This document shows, piece by piece, positions 16,275 to 23,657 of a DNA stretch of 64,000 bases. Source of the DNA: JACQHM01 sp964535215. Its GTDB lineage: Bacteria; Methylomirabilota; Methylomirabilia; Methylomirabilales; JACQHM01. The notes beneath the pieces were generated by a model that had not been told where the DNA came from, ran no database searches, and was given only the letters and a program-made list of their open reading frames with translations. The stretch lies in NCBI GenBank assembly GCA_964535215.1, contig CAZHST010000019.1, positions 1 to 64,000 of the forward strand, given 5' to 3'. Position numbers and translations under genes: made by a program. Each line of letters begins with the position of its first letter. Position 1 is the stretch's first letter.

Positions 16275-16793
16275 TCAGCCAGATTCGGCGGTCGGCCCGC
16301 CCGGCCTCCAGCCCTCCGGACACTGCCGCCCTGTCTGGAGGGCTTTTAAGACCCTAAGGGTTTCCTCGACGCTCCGTCCGACGTTTCGATGGCTGAACAC
16401 ACCGTATTGGATTAAGCCCTCAGGGTCAATGATATACGTCGCCCGGATCGCCCGTCCCGTCCCCTCATCGAGGGCGTGATAGTGCCGGCAGACCTCCCCG
16501 GTTGGGTCACTCAGGAGGGGGTAATCAATCCCCCCCAGCTCCTTAACCCACGCCTGATGGGTTTCGAGGGGGTCGACACTGATCCCCAGGACCTCACACC
16601 CCAAGCTTTGGAACTCCCGGTAGGCTTTCTGGAAGCCGGTGACCTCCGTCGGGCAGATAAAGGAGAAGTCCTCAGGATAGAAGAAGAGGACCACCCATTG
16701 GCCCCGGTAATCCGCCAACCGGAACTCCCTGACCCGGCCCTGATGGACACCGGAGAGCGTGAAGGGAGGGGTACCTGCTCCCAACACCAGCAT
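16275..16793 (-). CDS. Peroxiredoxin (AhpC/TSA family, typical 2-Cys)
   Basis: A 172-residue peroxidase. The peroxidatic cysteine C47 lies in FSFICPTEV and the resolving cysteine C158 in RQCPEGW. Between them are the family segments LGCEVLGISVDP and YIIDPEGLIQY. It reduces hydrogen peroxide and organic peroxides and is recharged by a thioredoxin- or glutaredoxin-type reductant. It sits next to a VIT metal transporter. Length is slightly below AhpC (about 187). Confidence 0.93.
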   Translation of the reverse strand: MLVLGAGTPPFTLSGVHQGRVREFRLADYRGQWVVLFFYPEDFSFICPTEVTGFQKAYREFQSLGCEVLGISVDPLETHQAWVKELGGIDYPLLSDPTGEVCRHYHALDEGTGRAIRATYIIDPEGLIQYGVFSHRNVGRSVEETLRVLKALQTGRQCPEGWRPGGPTAESG

Positions 16794-16847
16794 GGGTTGC
16801 CTCCTTAGACGGGAAACGGAGGGGAAGTTATGGGAACGGAGAGGATT

Positions 16848-18008
16848 TTAATCGGGGAGCTCGCCCAGGCGGATGGAAAGGGAGAGGGATTGACCATCCC
16901 TCAAGATGTCCAGGCGCACGATATCCCCGACCTTCCGTTCGAGATCTAAATAGCTGGTAAGATCGTCTACCGAAGACAACTTCCGGCCATCAATGGCCGT
17001 GATGATATCTCCCCCCGTGCGGACGATGGTGTTTCCCACCCGGAGGGGCCTCCGGCTCCCGCGAAGACCGGCCCGCTCCGCCGGGCTTCCCGGGTAGACC
17101 TGAGCGACCAGGATTCCCTCTCTAACGGGGAGTCCCAAATCCCTTGCCAGTTCAGGGGTAATGTCCATGCCGGCGATCCCAAGCCAAGGATGGCTGGCCC
17201 GACCCTTTCGAATCAGCTCGGGAAGGAGCCTTTTGGCCGTATTGATCGGGATGGCGAAACCAATCCCAACGTTCCCCCCGCTGGGACTAAAGATGGCCGT
17301 GTTGATCCCGATGACCTCACCCTTAGAGTTCAAGAGAGGGCCTCCCGAGTTCCCCGGGTTGATGGCGGCGTCCGTCTGGATAATCCCCCGCATCACCCGG
17401 CCGCTTTCGGCCCGGAGGGTCCTCCCCAAGGAGCTAATGACACCCCTGGTGACGGTCCGGTCCAGACCGAAAGGGTTTCCGATGGCGATGGCGAGCTGCC
17501 CCACCTGGAGCCGGTTCGAATCCCCAAGCTTCAAAGGGCTAAGCTTTTCCCGGGGGACATCAATCTTGATCACCGCCAAATCGTTGTGAGGATCCCGACC
17601 GATCAGCCTCGCCCTGACCCGGGTCTTGTCGGCCAGGGTCACCTCCAGCCGATCCGCGTCCGCCACCACATGGTTGTTGGTCAGGATATAGCCCTGGTCA
17701 TCAATGATGAACCCCGACCCGGTCCCCTCCTGGGGAACAATGTTAAAGAAAAAATCATAGGCTAGCGCGACGCTGGTGATATGGACTACCCCTGGGCTAG
17801 CATTCTTATAGACCGAGATGACGACCTGCTCTTCGGGGGTTAACCCCTGGACCGGCTCGGTGGCGAACGCGGTGGGCCGGATGTCCGCCTGGAGGGGTAA
17901 ATTCGGGAGGGGAGAGGAAGGGCGGAGCTGAAAGTAGCCCACCACCACCAAGGTCGCGACCAAGGCTCCAAGGAAAAAGGCGCGAAGACTTTTTAGGGAA
18001 GGACGCAT
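16848..18008 (-). CDS. HtrA/Deg-family serine protease with one PDZ domain
   Basis: A 386-residue envelope protease. Residues 10-27 form a signal anchor. The trypsin-like domain has catalytic H113 (TNNHVV), D143 (NDLAVIK) and S221 (NPGNSGGP). One PDZ domain covers about 285-380 (HPWLGIAGMDITPELARDLGL). A single PDZ and a retained anchor resemble DegS and the HhoA group more than DegP. It degrades misfolded envelope proteins or starts a stress cascade. A good promoter overlaps the end of the flavoprotein gene upstream (18035-18064). Confidence 0.93.
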   Translation of the reverse strand: MRPSLKSLRAFFLGALVATLVVVGYFQLRPSSPLPNLPLQADIRPTAFATEPVQGLTPEEQVVISVYKNASPGVVHITSVALAYDFFFNIVPQEGTGSGFIIDDQGYILTNNHVVADADRLEVTLADKTRVRARLIGRDPHNDLAVIKIDVPREKLSPLKLGDSNRLQVGQLAIAIGNPFGLDRTVTRGVISSLGRTLRAESGRVMRGIIQTDAAINPGNSGGPLLNSKGEVIGINTAIFSPSGGNVGIGFAIPINTAKRLLPELIRKGRASHPWLGIAGMDITPELARDLGLPVREGILVAQVYPGSPAERAGLRGSRRPLRVGNTIVRTGGDIITAIDGRKLSSVDDLTSYLDLERKVGDIVRLDILRDGQSLSLSIRLGELPD

Positions 18009-18034
18009 CTATCTCTCCTTCTCACTCACCTTTT

Positions 18035-18064
18035 ACTTTACACCTGAGACAATCGGCTTGTCAA
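18035..18064 (-). promoter_or_regulatory. Promoter of the HtrA-family gene
   Basis: On the minus strand, -35 TTGACA (18059-18064) and -10 TAAAGT (18035-18040) are 18 bases apart. The -35 overlaps the stop codon of the preceding flavoprotein gene. The expected start is about 20 bases before the htrA ATG. Confidence 0.6.
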
Positions 18065-19272
18065 TGGCTGCGCTGACCAGTCCTTTGGCAAAGCCTGACC
18101 AAAAGCCTCTGCCTCGACGCCATGAGACGCCCAAGCCACCCAAGGCCTAACATCCCGAGACCATGGCTCTTGACCCGCTTCAGGAGATCCTCATAGCCCG
18201 CCTCGCCCCGGAGGATGTCGGCGTAGAGCTCCACGGCCCTGGGATAACGCTTCAGGGCATGATACGACCATCGAGGAAACCGGTAGATCACCTTGGAGAG
18301 CTGGAGGGCCGGACGAAACTCCCGTTCCAGCTCGATCCCGATCTCGGCCTGGTACGCCAGAAGGGCCTCCCGATCCTCCAGGGCTTTCACGGCCCATCGG
18401 GCCGCCGTTTTCGCGCTTTGGATCGCTGAACAGATCCCCTCTCCCAGGAGGGGATCAACCATGGACCCGGCGTCCCCGACCAACAGGGCCTGCCGCCCGA
18501 CGATCCTCTTCGGGCTCCCATCGTAGATGGGAATTAGGGCCCCCTTCAGAAACTGAAGGGAACCTCCGGCGAGGGTTGGATGACGCTGAAGGAAGCGGAA
18601 GAGGGCTTCCTTCAGCCCGCCCGCCATTCCGCGGGGAGCCATGACCCCCACATTCACATGATCCTCTTTCGGGAAGGCCCAGGCGTAACCGCGGGGCACC
18701 GAGCCAAGATCAATGAGGACATGCCCCTTCAAGGCCTGAAGCCTTGAGGATAGAAGCGTAACCCTCCCCTCGAGGGCAACAAGGGCCGTCGGTCCGCGAT
18801 CGGGGAAAAGATCCCGCCTCACAACGCCTGTCGCCCCGTCAGCCCCAATGACCAGCCGGCTGTAATACACCAAATCCTGGGTGGAGACCTTGATCCCTTC
18901 CCCACCCGCCTCAACCCTTTTCACCTCCTGTCCTGTGAGGAGCCGTGCTCCCCTCTCCCTCGCCTTCTCGCACAGGAACTGATCAAACCGCTCCCGTCTC
19001 ACCATATACCCCATAGCCCGGTCCGACCGGCTGAAGACAGGGGTCCGGCCATCATAGGTGAAGGTCGCCTGGTACGTCACATCCTCCAGGACCTCTCCGA
19101 GGTCGAAATTCAAGAGCTTCAGCACCCTTGGGGAGAGGCAGCCGCCGCAGGCCTTAAAGCGGGGAAGTCGTCTCCTCTCTAAAAGCAGGATCTCCACCCC
19201 TAAGGAAGCCAGCTCAGCGGCTGCCGTGGCCCCCGCCGGGCCTCCCCCCACCACGATGACATCGTACCACAT
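18061..19272 (-). CDS. Geranylgeranyl reductase-family FAD-dependent oxidoreductase
   Basis: A 403-residue flavoprotein. The N-terminal Rossmann motif GGGPAGATAAAEL (9-21) and the second FAD motif VGDAGSMVDPLLGEGI are both present. Also seen are RFKACGGCLSPR, typical of the geranylgeranyl reductase group, and GADGATGVVR. The family saturates isoprenoid chains of quinones, lipids or chlorophyll, or acts on related substrates. The exact substrate is not evident here. I chose the ATG at 19272, which matches the family N-terminus; 22 open codons upstream look non-coding. It is divergent from fur. Confidence 0.85.
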   Translation of the reverse strand: MWYDVIVVGGGPAGATAAAELASLGVEILLLERRRLPRFKACGGCLSPRVLKLLNFDLGEVLEDVTYQATFTYDGRTPVFSRSDRAMGYMVRRERFDQFLCEKARERGARLLTGQEVKRVEAGGEGIKVSTQDLVYYSRLVIGADGATGVVRRDLFPDRGPTALVALEGRVTLLSSRLQALKGHVLIDLGSVPRGYAWAFPKEDHVNVGVMAPRGMAGGLKEALFRFLQRHPTLAGGSLQFLKGALIPIYDGSPKRIVGRQALLVGDAGSMVDPLLGEGICSAIQSAKTAARWAVKALEDREALLAYQAEIGIELEREFRPALQLSKVIYRFPRWSYHALKRYPRAVELYADILRGEAGYEDLLKRVKSHGLGMLGLGWLGRLMASRQRLLVRLCQRTGQRSH

Positions 19273-19361
19273 CAGCGGAATCCACTCCGGTGATCCGAAT
19301 CCATGAGGAATGGTAAACGATGAGAGTCCTCCGGTCAAGCGACAAGGGATTCACTTTTTGC

Positions 19362-19388
19362 TTGACAGGGGGTGGGTGACGGTATAAA
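19362..19388 (+). promoter_or_regulatory. Promoter of the fur-FTR1 operon
   Basis: -35 TTGACA (19362-19367) and -10 TATAAA (19383-19388) are both close to consensus, but the spacer is only 15 bases. A palindromic Fur box begins three bases after the -10 and would cover the start of transcription. Confidence 0.6.
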
Positions 19389-19390
19389 GT

Positions 19391-19411
19391 TGAAATTGAA
19401 ATTCAATTTCA
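19391..19411. promoter_or_regulatory. Fur/PerR-type operator (perfect 10-1-10 palindrome)
   Basis: The arms TGAAATTGAA (19391-19400) and TTCAATTTCA (19402-19411) are exact reverse complements around a single A. The length and composition are those of Fur-family boxes. It lies between the -10 and the ATG of fur, so it fits metal-dependent self-repression. Confidence 0.8.
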
Positions 19412-19423
19412 TTGGGTCATCGT

Positions 19424-19906
19424 ATGTCTGAGAAACTGATCCACTTCAAAAAGTTTCTGGCCGAATCAGGCTACAAGACCACGAAGCAGCGGGATCTGAT
19501 CGCACGGACGCTGTTTCAAGCGGGTCGCCATATCAGCGTTGAAGAACTCTATCAAAACGTGCGAAAACAGGACCCGCGAATCGGCCTCGTCACCGTGTAC
19601 CGAACTCTCAAGCTCCTGAGGGAGGCAGGCCTGGTAGAGGAGAGACATTTCAAAGAAGGCCAGACCCTGTATGAGGAAGGGCTCCGGGAACACCACGACC
19701 ATCTGATCTGCACCCGCTGTGGGAAGATCGTGGAGTTCGAAAACCACACCATCGAGGACCTTCAACAGGAGGTCGCAAAGAAGTACGGCTTCATCATCCT
19801 TTCCCACAAACATGAGCTGTACGGCCTCTGCGAGCCCTGTCAGTCCTCCGCCCCCCAAACCAGGCCCCGGGGGAAACTGACCCCCCTGCCCGTCTCGTCA
19901 GGGTAA
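19424..19906 (+). CDS. fur: Fur-family metal-responsive repressor
   Basis: A 160-residue Fur protein. Residues 1-85 are the winged helix, with a recognition helix GLVTVYRTLKLL (54-65). The dimerisation domain carries H90-H91-x-H93 (metal site), C96-x-x-C99 and C136-x-x-C139 (structural zinc), plus H128/H130. It represses iron uptake when Fe2+-loaded, and could sense peroxide if PerR-like; the sequence does not decide. I chose the ATG at 19424 (a TTG lies four codons up). It heads an iron uptake operon and is preceded by its own operator. Confidence 0.95.
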   Translation: MSEKLIHFKKFLAESGYKTTKQRDLIARTLFQAGRHISVEELYQNVRKQDPRIGLVTVYRTLKLLREAGLVEERHFKEGQTLYEEGLREHHDHLICTRCGKIVEFENHTIEDLQQEVAKKYGFIILSHKHELYGLCEPCQSSAPQTRPRGKLTPLPVSSG

Positions 19907-19961
19907 GGGTTCTCAAACCCCCGGTGTCAAAGCGGGACCCCTGAAGTCCAAGAGGAGAACG

Positions 19962-20822
19962 ATGCTTGCCGGGATGCTGATCACGATCCGTGAGGGGTTG
20001 GAGGCCTTCCTGATCACAGGGATCCTCCTAGGCTATCTGAAAAAGACCGGCCAGGTCTCTATGAACCGCTATGTGTGGGGGGGGACGATTGCAGGGGTTC
20101 TTTTCAGCATCGCCCTCGCCCTGGGGTTTCAAGCCCTCGCCGTCCAGTTTGAAGGGACCTCGGCTGCCATCTTCGAAGCGTCCGCCTCGGTCCTGGCCAT
20201 CCTGATCTTAAGCTCCATGATCCTCTGGATGCAGAGGCAATCCAGGACCCTCAAAGCTGAGATCGAGGCCAAGGCCAGCCTGGCAATCAGTCGCGGCCAA
20301 ATCTTCGCCCTGATGATGCTGGCCTTCGTCACCGTCCTTCGGGAAGGCCTGGAGACCGCTATCTTCCTGACCGCCATCACCACAAGGGCCTCCGCCCAAA
20401 ATCCCCTCCCGGGGGCGATGGTCGGCCTCGCGGCGGCGGCGGCCATCGCCTACCTATACTTCGCCACGACCGTGAGGCTTAACCTCCGGCGGTTCTTCAT
20501 CGGGACCGGGATCCTCCTGATCTTCATTGCGGCTGGGCTCTCAGCCCACACCTTTATGGCCTTGCACGAGCTGGGTCTTCCCCCTATTATCCCTAAGCTG
20601 TGGAGTACAAAGGGGTTCATAGACAGCGAGAGCCTGGCCGGTCGTGTCCTCCACGCCTTCGTGGGCTATCACGATGAGCCGACGCTGATGGAGGCTGTGG
20701 CCTATTTCGGCTATCTAGGGATCATGGGGGCTGCCTTCTGGAGGGCGACCAGGGGGACGACCGCAAGCCCTCCGGCCCATCTTGGAAAAGAGCTGGTAGC
20801 CGGGGAAGGGCGAAGACGGTGA
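19962..20822 (+). CDS. FTR1-family high-affinity iron permease
   Basis: A 286-residue membrane protein with seven predicted helices. Both iron-binding repeats are present: R10-E-G-L-E14 and R127-E-G-L-E131, in the first and fourth helices. It lacks the N-terminal extracytoplasmic domain of the longer bacterial FTR1 proteins, like EfeU. In EfeUOB, iron is oxidised by a peroxidase-like partner; no EfeO or EfeB homologue is here. The downstream FMN-binding, ApbE and four-helix proteins may replace them. It is preceded by AAGAGGAGA and lies 55 bases after fur. Confidence 0.93.
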   Translation: MLAGMLITIREGLEAFLITGILLGYLKKTGQVSMNRYVWGGTIAGVLFSIALALGFQALAVQFEGTSAAIFEASASVLAILILSSMILWMQRQSRTLKAEIEAKASLAISRGQIFALMMLAFVTVLREGLETAIFLTAITTRASAQNPLPGAMVGLAAAAAIAYLYFATTVRLNLRRFFIGTGILLIFIAAGLSAHTFMALHELGLPPIIPKLWSTKGFIDSESLAGRVLHAFVGYHDEPTLMEAVAYFGYLGIMGAAFWRATRGTTASPPAHLGKELVAGEGRRR

Positions 20823-20853
20823 CCGGTCCCTTAAGCCGGTCAAGGGGAGGTCC

Positions 20854-21105
20854 ATGAACGTTAAGATCCACTTTCAAGGGACGCGGCACAGGAGGCAAAA
20901 GCCCCCCCGGTCCCACTCCCATGCTGGCAAAGGAGGCCTTTTGATCTGCATCTCCTGCAAGAAGGTCCACGCGTTCCAAAGTGAGGCCCTTGAAGCCTTC
21001 GAGGAGCAGGTGGCCTGGCGGCATGGATTTGCCCTCCACACCTGCAAGCTGCTCCTCTACGGTCTCTGCCAAACTTGCCAAGCCGCGAGGAAGGAGGGGG
21101 CATAG
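20854..21105 (+). CDS. Stand-alone Fur C-terminal domain protein
   Basis: An 83-residue protein that aligns with the metal-binding half of Fur only. H21/H23 correspond to the HHxH site, C32-x-x-C35 and C72-x-x-C75 to the zinc cysteines, and HGFALHTCKLLLYGLC to the YGF...HKHELYGLC stretch of the neighbouring Fur. There is no winged helix; residues 1-20 are basic (RHRRQK) instead. The ATG follows AGGGGAGG. It is not a frameshifted full gene, because no Fur N-terminus lies upstream. It may pair with Fur to form a half-DNA-binding dimer, or act as a metal chaperone for FTR1. Function is inferred only. Confidence 0.82.
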   Translation: MNVKIHFQGTRHRRQKPPRSHSHAGKGGLLICISCKKVHAFQSEALEAFEEQVAWRHGFALHTCKLLLYGLCQTCQAARKEGA

Positions 21106-21452
21106 AACGGCGGATTTTTTTAGAGCGACTAATTGAAAATGAAATTCAAAATCATAAAGTGGGGATCGAAACCACCCCGATCTGACAGCCTCCACCCCCG
21201 GGAGGTTGAGCGATCCCAAAAGGAGGCGAGAAACGGTAAAGAGACGATCTCGTAAAGCAAAGCGGCTCCACCGATCACGAGCGTGGCGGCCGGACGGTGG
21301 AACCGCTCACCCCCTTGAGAGGGCTGGAGACCCCTTTCCCTCCAAGGCGAGCAAACAAAGCTTAGCAGGTTTCGCCGAAGGGGTCAAGGGGATGCCCCGG
21401 CTGTCTCTCGAGGTCCGAAAACCTTTCTTCGAGATCGAGAAAGGAGGGACCC
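21106..21452. other. Leader region with second Fur-box-like site and a stem-loop
   Basis: This 347-base gap carries the second palindrome (21134-21154) and no believable gene. Between it and the porin start, AGCGGCTCCACC (21261-21272) and GGTGGAACCGCT (21296-21307) can pair in a 12-base stem with one mismatch. If transcription starts near the palindrome, the porin mRNA has a leader of about 290 bases. A plus-strand frame from 21206 lacks coding character. Confidence 0.5.
21134..21154. promoter_or_regulatory. Second Fur-box-like operator upstream of the porin
   Basis: The site matches the fur operator at 18 of 21 positions. Its core TGAAATTCA is identical, with differences only in the outer arms (TGAAAA... 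and ...AAATCA). It sits in the only gap of this plus-strand cluster that is large enough for a promoter. Confidence 0.65.
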
Positions 21453-22976
21453 ATGAGACAGGTTGTCCTGATGATCCTCTTTATGGAGCTTCTCGGCCCC
21501 CTCCCCCTTCAAGGGGCAACCGTGGAAGAGCTGGAGGAGCAGGTCAAGGCGCTGAACGAAAAAATCGAGCAGGTGAAACGTGAACGGGAAGAACAGAAGA
21601 AGGCTGAGGTCGAACCGGCCAAGGAGGCCCGTCAGCCTTTCTACCGGGAGGCTCTAGAGCGGGTGAGGGTGGGAGGCTACGGCTCGATCCGGTTCGAGTC
21701 CAACACCCTTGACGAGGTGGGAAGCACCTTCACCTTCCGACGGTTCGTCCTGACCACAGACGCCACTCCTGCCGACCGACTGAAGACGTACTTCGAGTTG
21801 GAATTTGAACGGTTTCAGGTCCTGGAGGTGGAGCGGACCACGACACCTGCCGAAGGTGGGCTCCAGGTCCAGCAGGCGGTCGAAGCAACCCCCGGCTCTG
21901 AGATCGCCATCGAGCAGGCCTGGGTCCAGTACGACATCACCGATTGGCTGAAATTCCGGGGAGGGGCCGTTCTGGTCCCCCTGGGCCGCTTCAACACCCG
22001 CCACGACGACAACCTCTGGGCCCTCCCCCGACGTTCCCTCGTGGATCGGGGCGTCCCTGTCCTCCCGATCCCTGCCGCCTGGCCCGAGGTGGGGATGGGC
22101 TTCACCGGCGATCTCGCCGACAGGCTGGGGCGGCTAAGCTATGAGCTTTACGTCATGAACGGCGCCACCCTCGACGCTGAGGTGGAGGAGATCATCCAAA
22201 CCAGAGAGGGGAAGCGGGACAAGCTGGAAGCGGAGGTGGAGCTCCGGCCAAGCCGGGGGACGGCTCAACTCGATCCCAAGGATGGAAAGGCCATGGGGAC
22301 CCGTGTCGCCTGGACCCCCCTCCTTGGCCAAGAACTCGGCGCCTCCCTCTACTTCGGCCGGTACACACCAGGCTTCCTGGATGATGAAAAGCTCCTTTCC
22401 TTCGGCTTGGATGGATTGTTCACCCTGGGTCCCTTCGAGCTGGAGTGGGAATACGTCAATACCCACTTTGGTAAGATCAGGGACGTGGCCGAGAGCTTCG
22501 CCAAGGTCGCCCGAGAGCAGTCCGTTGAGATCGAGAAGGAGGATAGCCCAGACCTGGAGGTGGAGATCGAGTTCGAGCTGGCCCAGCTTGCGAAGACGAA
22601 GCAGGGCTACTGGCTGGAGCTTCGCCATCGGTTCTGGCCCCCGTTTCTCAATCAGACCTTCTTGGGGAAGCCCTTTGAGAATCCCCAGTTCGTCGCCGTG
22701 GCCCGATGGGAACAGGCCTTCCTCAACGACCGCGTGACCCGGGTCGAGTTTACCGGGGGAACGATCACCTCCTTCGAAACGGAGGACCGTTGGGTCAACA
22801 GGATCACAGCCGGCCTGGCCTACAAGCCCACCCCCCTCTGGGCCTTCCAACTGGCCTATGAATATACCTGGACAAACAAGGGGAAAAGCCTGGCCGAGGT
22901 GACGAATTTCCTCCCCGCGAGGCTGGACGAGGACAGAGCCCATGCCTTCCTTTTCGGGGTCGCCTTCGGCTTCTAA
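21453..22976 (+). CDS. Outer-membrane porin with N-terminal coiled coil
   Basis: A 507-residue protein. The signal peptide covers about 1-22. Residues 23-55 form a charged coiled coil (VEELEEQVKALNEKIEQV). The remaining 440 residues form a beta-barrel: alternating amphipathic strands such as RVGGYGSIRFESN and YFELEFERFQVLEV, and a final strand ending in aromatic GVAFGF, the usual barrel-assembly signal. Fold and layout resemble phosphate-selective porin O/P. Lying between two iron genes and behind a Fur-box-like site, it probably admits ferric iron or a small ferric complex. Preceded by AAAGGAGG. Confidence 0.85.
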   Translation: MRQVVLMILFMELLGPLPLQGATVEELEEQVKALNEKIEQVKREREEQKKAEVEPAKEARQPFYREALERVRVGGYGSIRFESNTLDEVGSTFTFRRFVLTTDATPADRLKTYFELEFERFQVLEVERTTTPAEGGLQVQQAVEATPGSEIAIEQAWVQYDITDWLKFRGGAVLVPLGRFNTRHDDNLWALPRRSLVDRGVPVLPIPAAWPEVGMGFTGDLADRLGRLSYELYVMNGATLDAEVEEIIQTREGKRDKLEAEVELRPSRGTAQLDPKDGKAMGTRVAWTPLLGQELGASLYFGRYTPGFLDDEKLLSFGLDGLFTLGPFELEWEYVNTHFGKIRDVAESFAKVAREQSVEIEKEDSPDLEVEIEFELAQLAKTKQGYWLELRHRFWPPFLNQTFLGKPFENPQFVAVARWEQAFLNDRVTRVEFTGGTITSFETEDRWVNRITAGLAYKPTPLWAFQLAYEYTWTNKGKSLAEVTNFLPARLDEDRAHAFLFGVAFGF

Positions 22977-23078
22977 GATTCGTTCAACATGTGCAAGCCC
23001 TCAGCTCTCAGCCAGAACCGGTTCAAGATGTTGGGTTCGACATTGAACCCTGAACCCTTCTGTAAGGGAGAGTCTACG

Positions 23079-23657
23079 CTGACCCGGCGAAGGTTTCTCA
23101 TGGCCCTTATCGGTCAAGCCATCCTGGGATGGGCAAGGGACCTCTTCGCCCAGGCCGGCATCTTCTTAACAGAGGAGGAGGCGCCCAAGGCCGTCTTCCC
23201 TGAGGCCACGGCCTTCGAGCGGAAGGTCATCAAAGTCACGCCGGAACTTCGGGAGAAGATCGAAGCCCGGATGGGGAAGGTCAAGCCCTCATTCTGGGAG
23301 GAGGCCTATACCACCTTCCTCGCCAGGAAGGGCGGGGAGCTGCTGGGCTACGCCGTCATTGTCGAGGAGATCGGGAAACACCGGCCCATCACGTTCGTTG
23401 TCGGCATCCAACCAGACAACAAGGTTCACGATGTGGCCATCATGGTTTTCCGGGAGCCCTACGGTGGGCAGGTCAGGGAGCGGATCTTCCTGAAGCAGTA
23501 CCGGGGAAAGTCAGTGACCGAGTCCTTCCTCCCCTTCCAAAGCGTGAGAAGCATCGCCGGAGCTACCCTTTCCATCCATGCCCTCGCCCGGGGGATCAAG
23601 AAGGCCGCAGCCCTTGTCCAGGTTGTGTACCAGCAAGAAAAGGAGGGGGGACGGTGA
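23079..23657 (+). CDS. Tat-exported FMN-binding domain protein (RnfG/NqrC-like)
   Basis: A 192-residue protein if started at the CTG 23079. It then begins with a twin-arginine signal (TRRRFLMAL) followed by a hydrophobic stretch ending near FAQA. AAGGGAG stands 8 bases before this CTG. The same frame is open to an ATG at 22989, but that adds 30 residues with no ribosome site and would bury the signal. The FMN-binding domain ends in SIAGATLS; Ser165 is the expected flavin attachment residue where RnfG/NqrC have Thr. The next gene, apbE, encodes the enzyme that attaches it. Likely a periplasmic flavin electron carrier. Confidence 0.82.
   Translation: MTRRRFLMALIGQAILGWARDLFAQAGIFLTEEEAPKAVFPEATAFERKVIKVTPELREKIEARMGKVKPSFWEEAYTTFLARKGGELLGYAVIVEEIGKHRPITFVVGIQPDNKVHDVAIMVFREPYGGQVRERIFLKQYRGKSVTESFLPFQSVRSIAGATLSIHALARGIKKAAALVQVVYQQEKEGGR

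Noticed and set aside
17505..17530. GGTTCGAATCC, a tRNA T-loop-like string
   Set aside because: It lies inside the HtrA protease coding region with no acceptor or anticodon stems around it.
21206..21583. Plus-strand frame of 125 codons before the porin
   Set aside because: Very Arg/Lys-rich, no ribosome site, and it overlaps the porin signal peptide in another frame.
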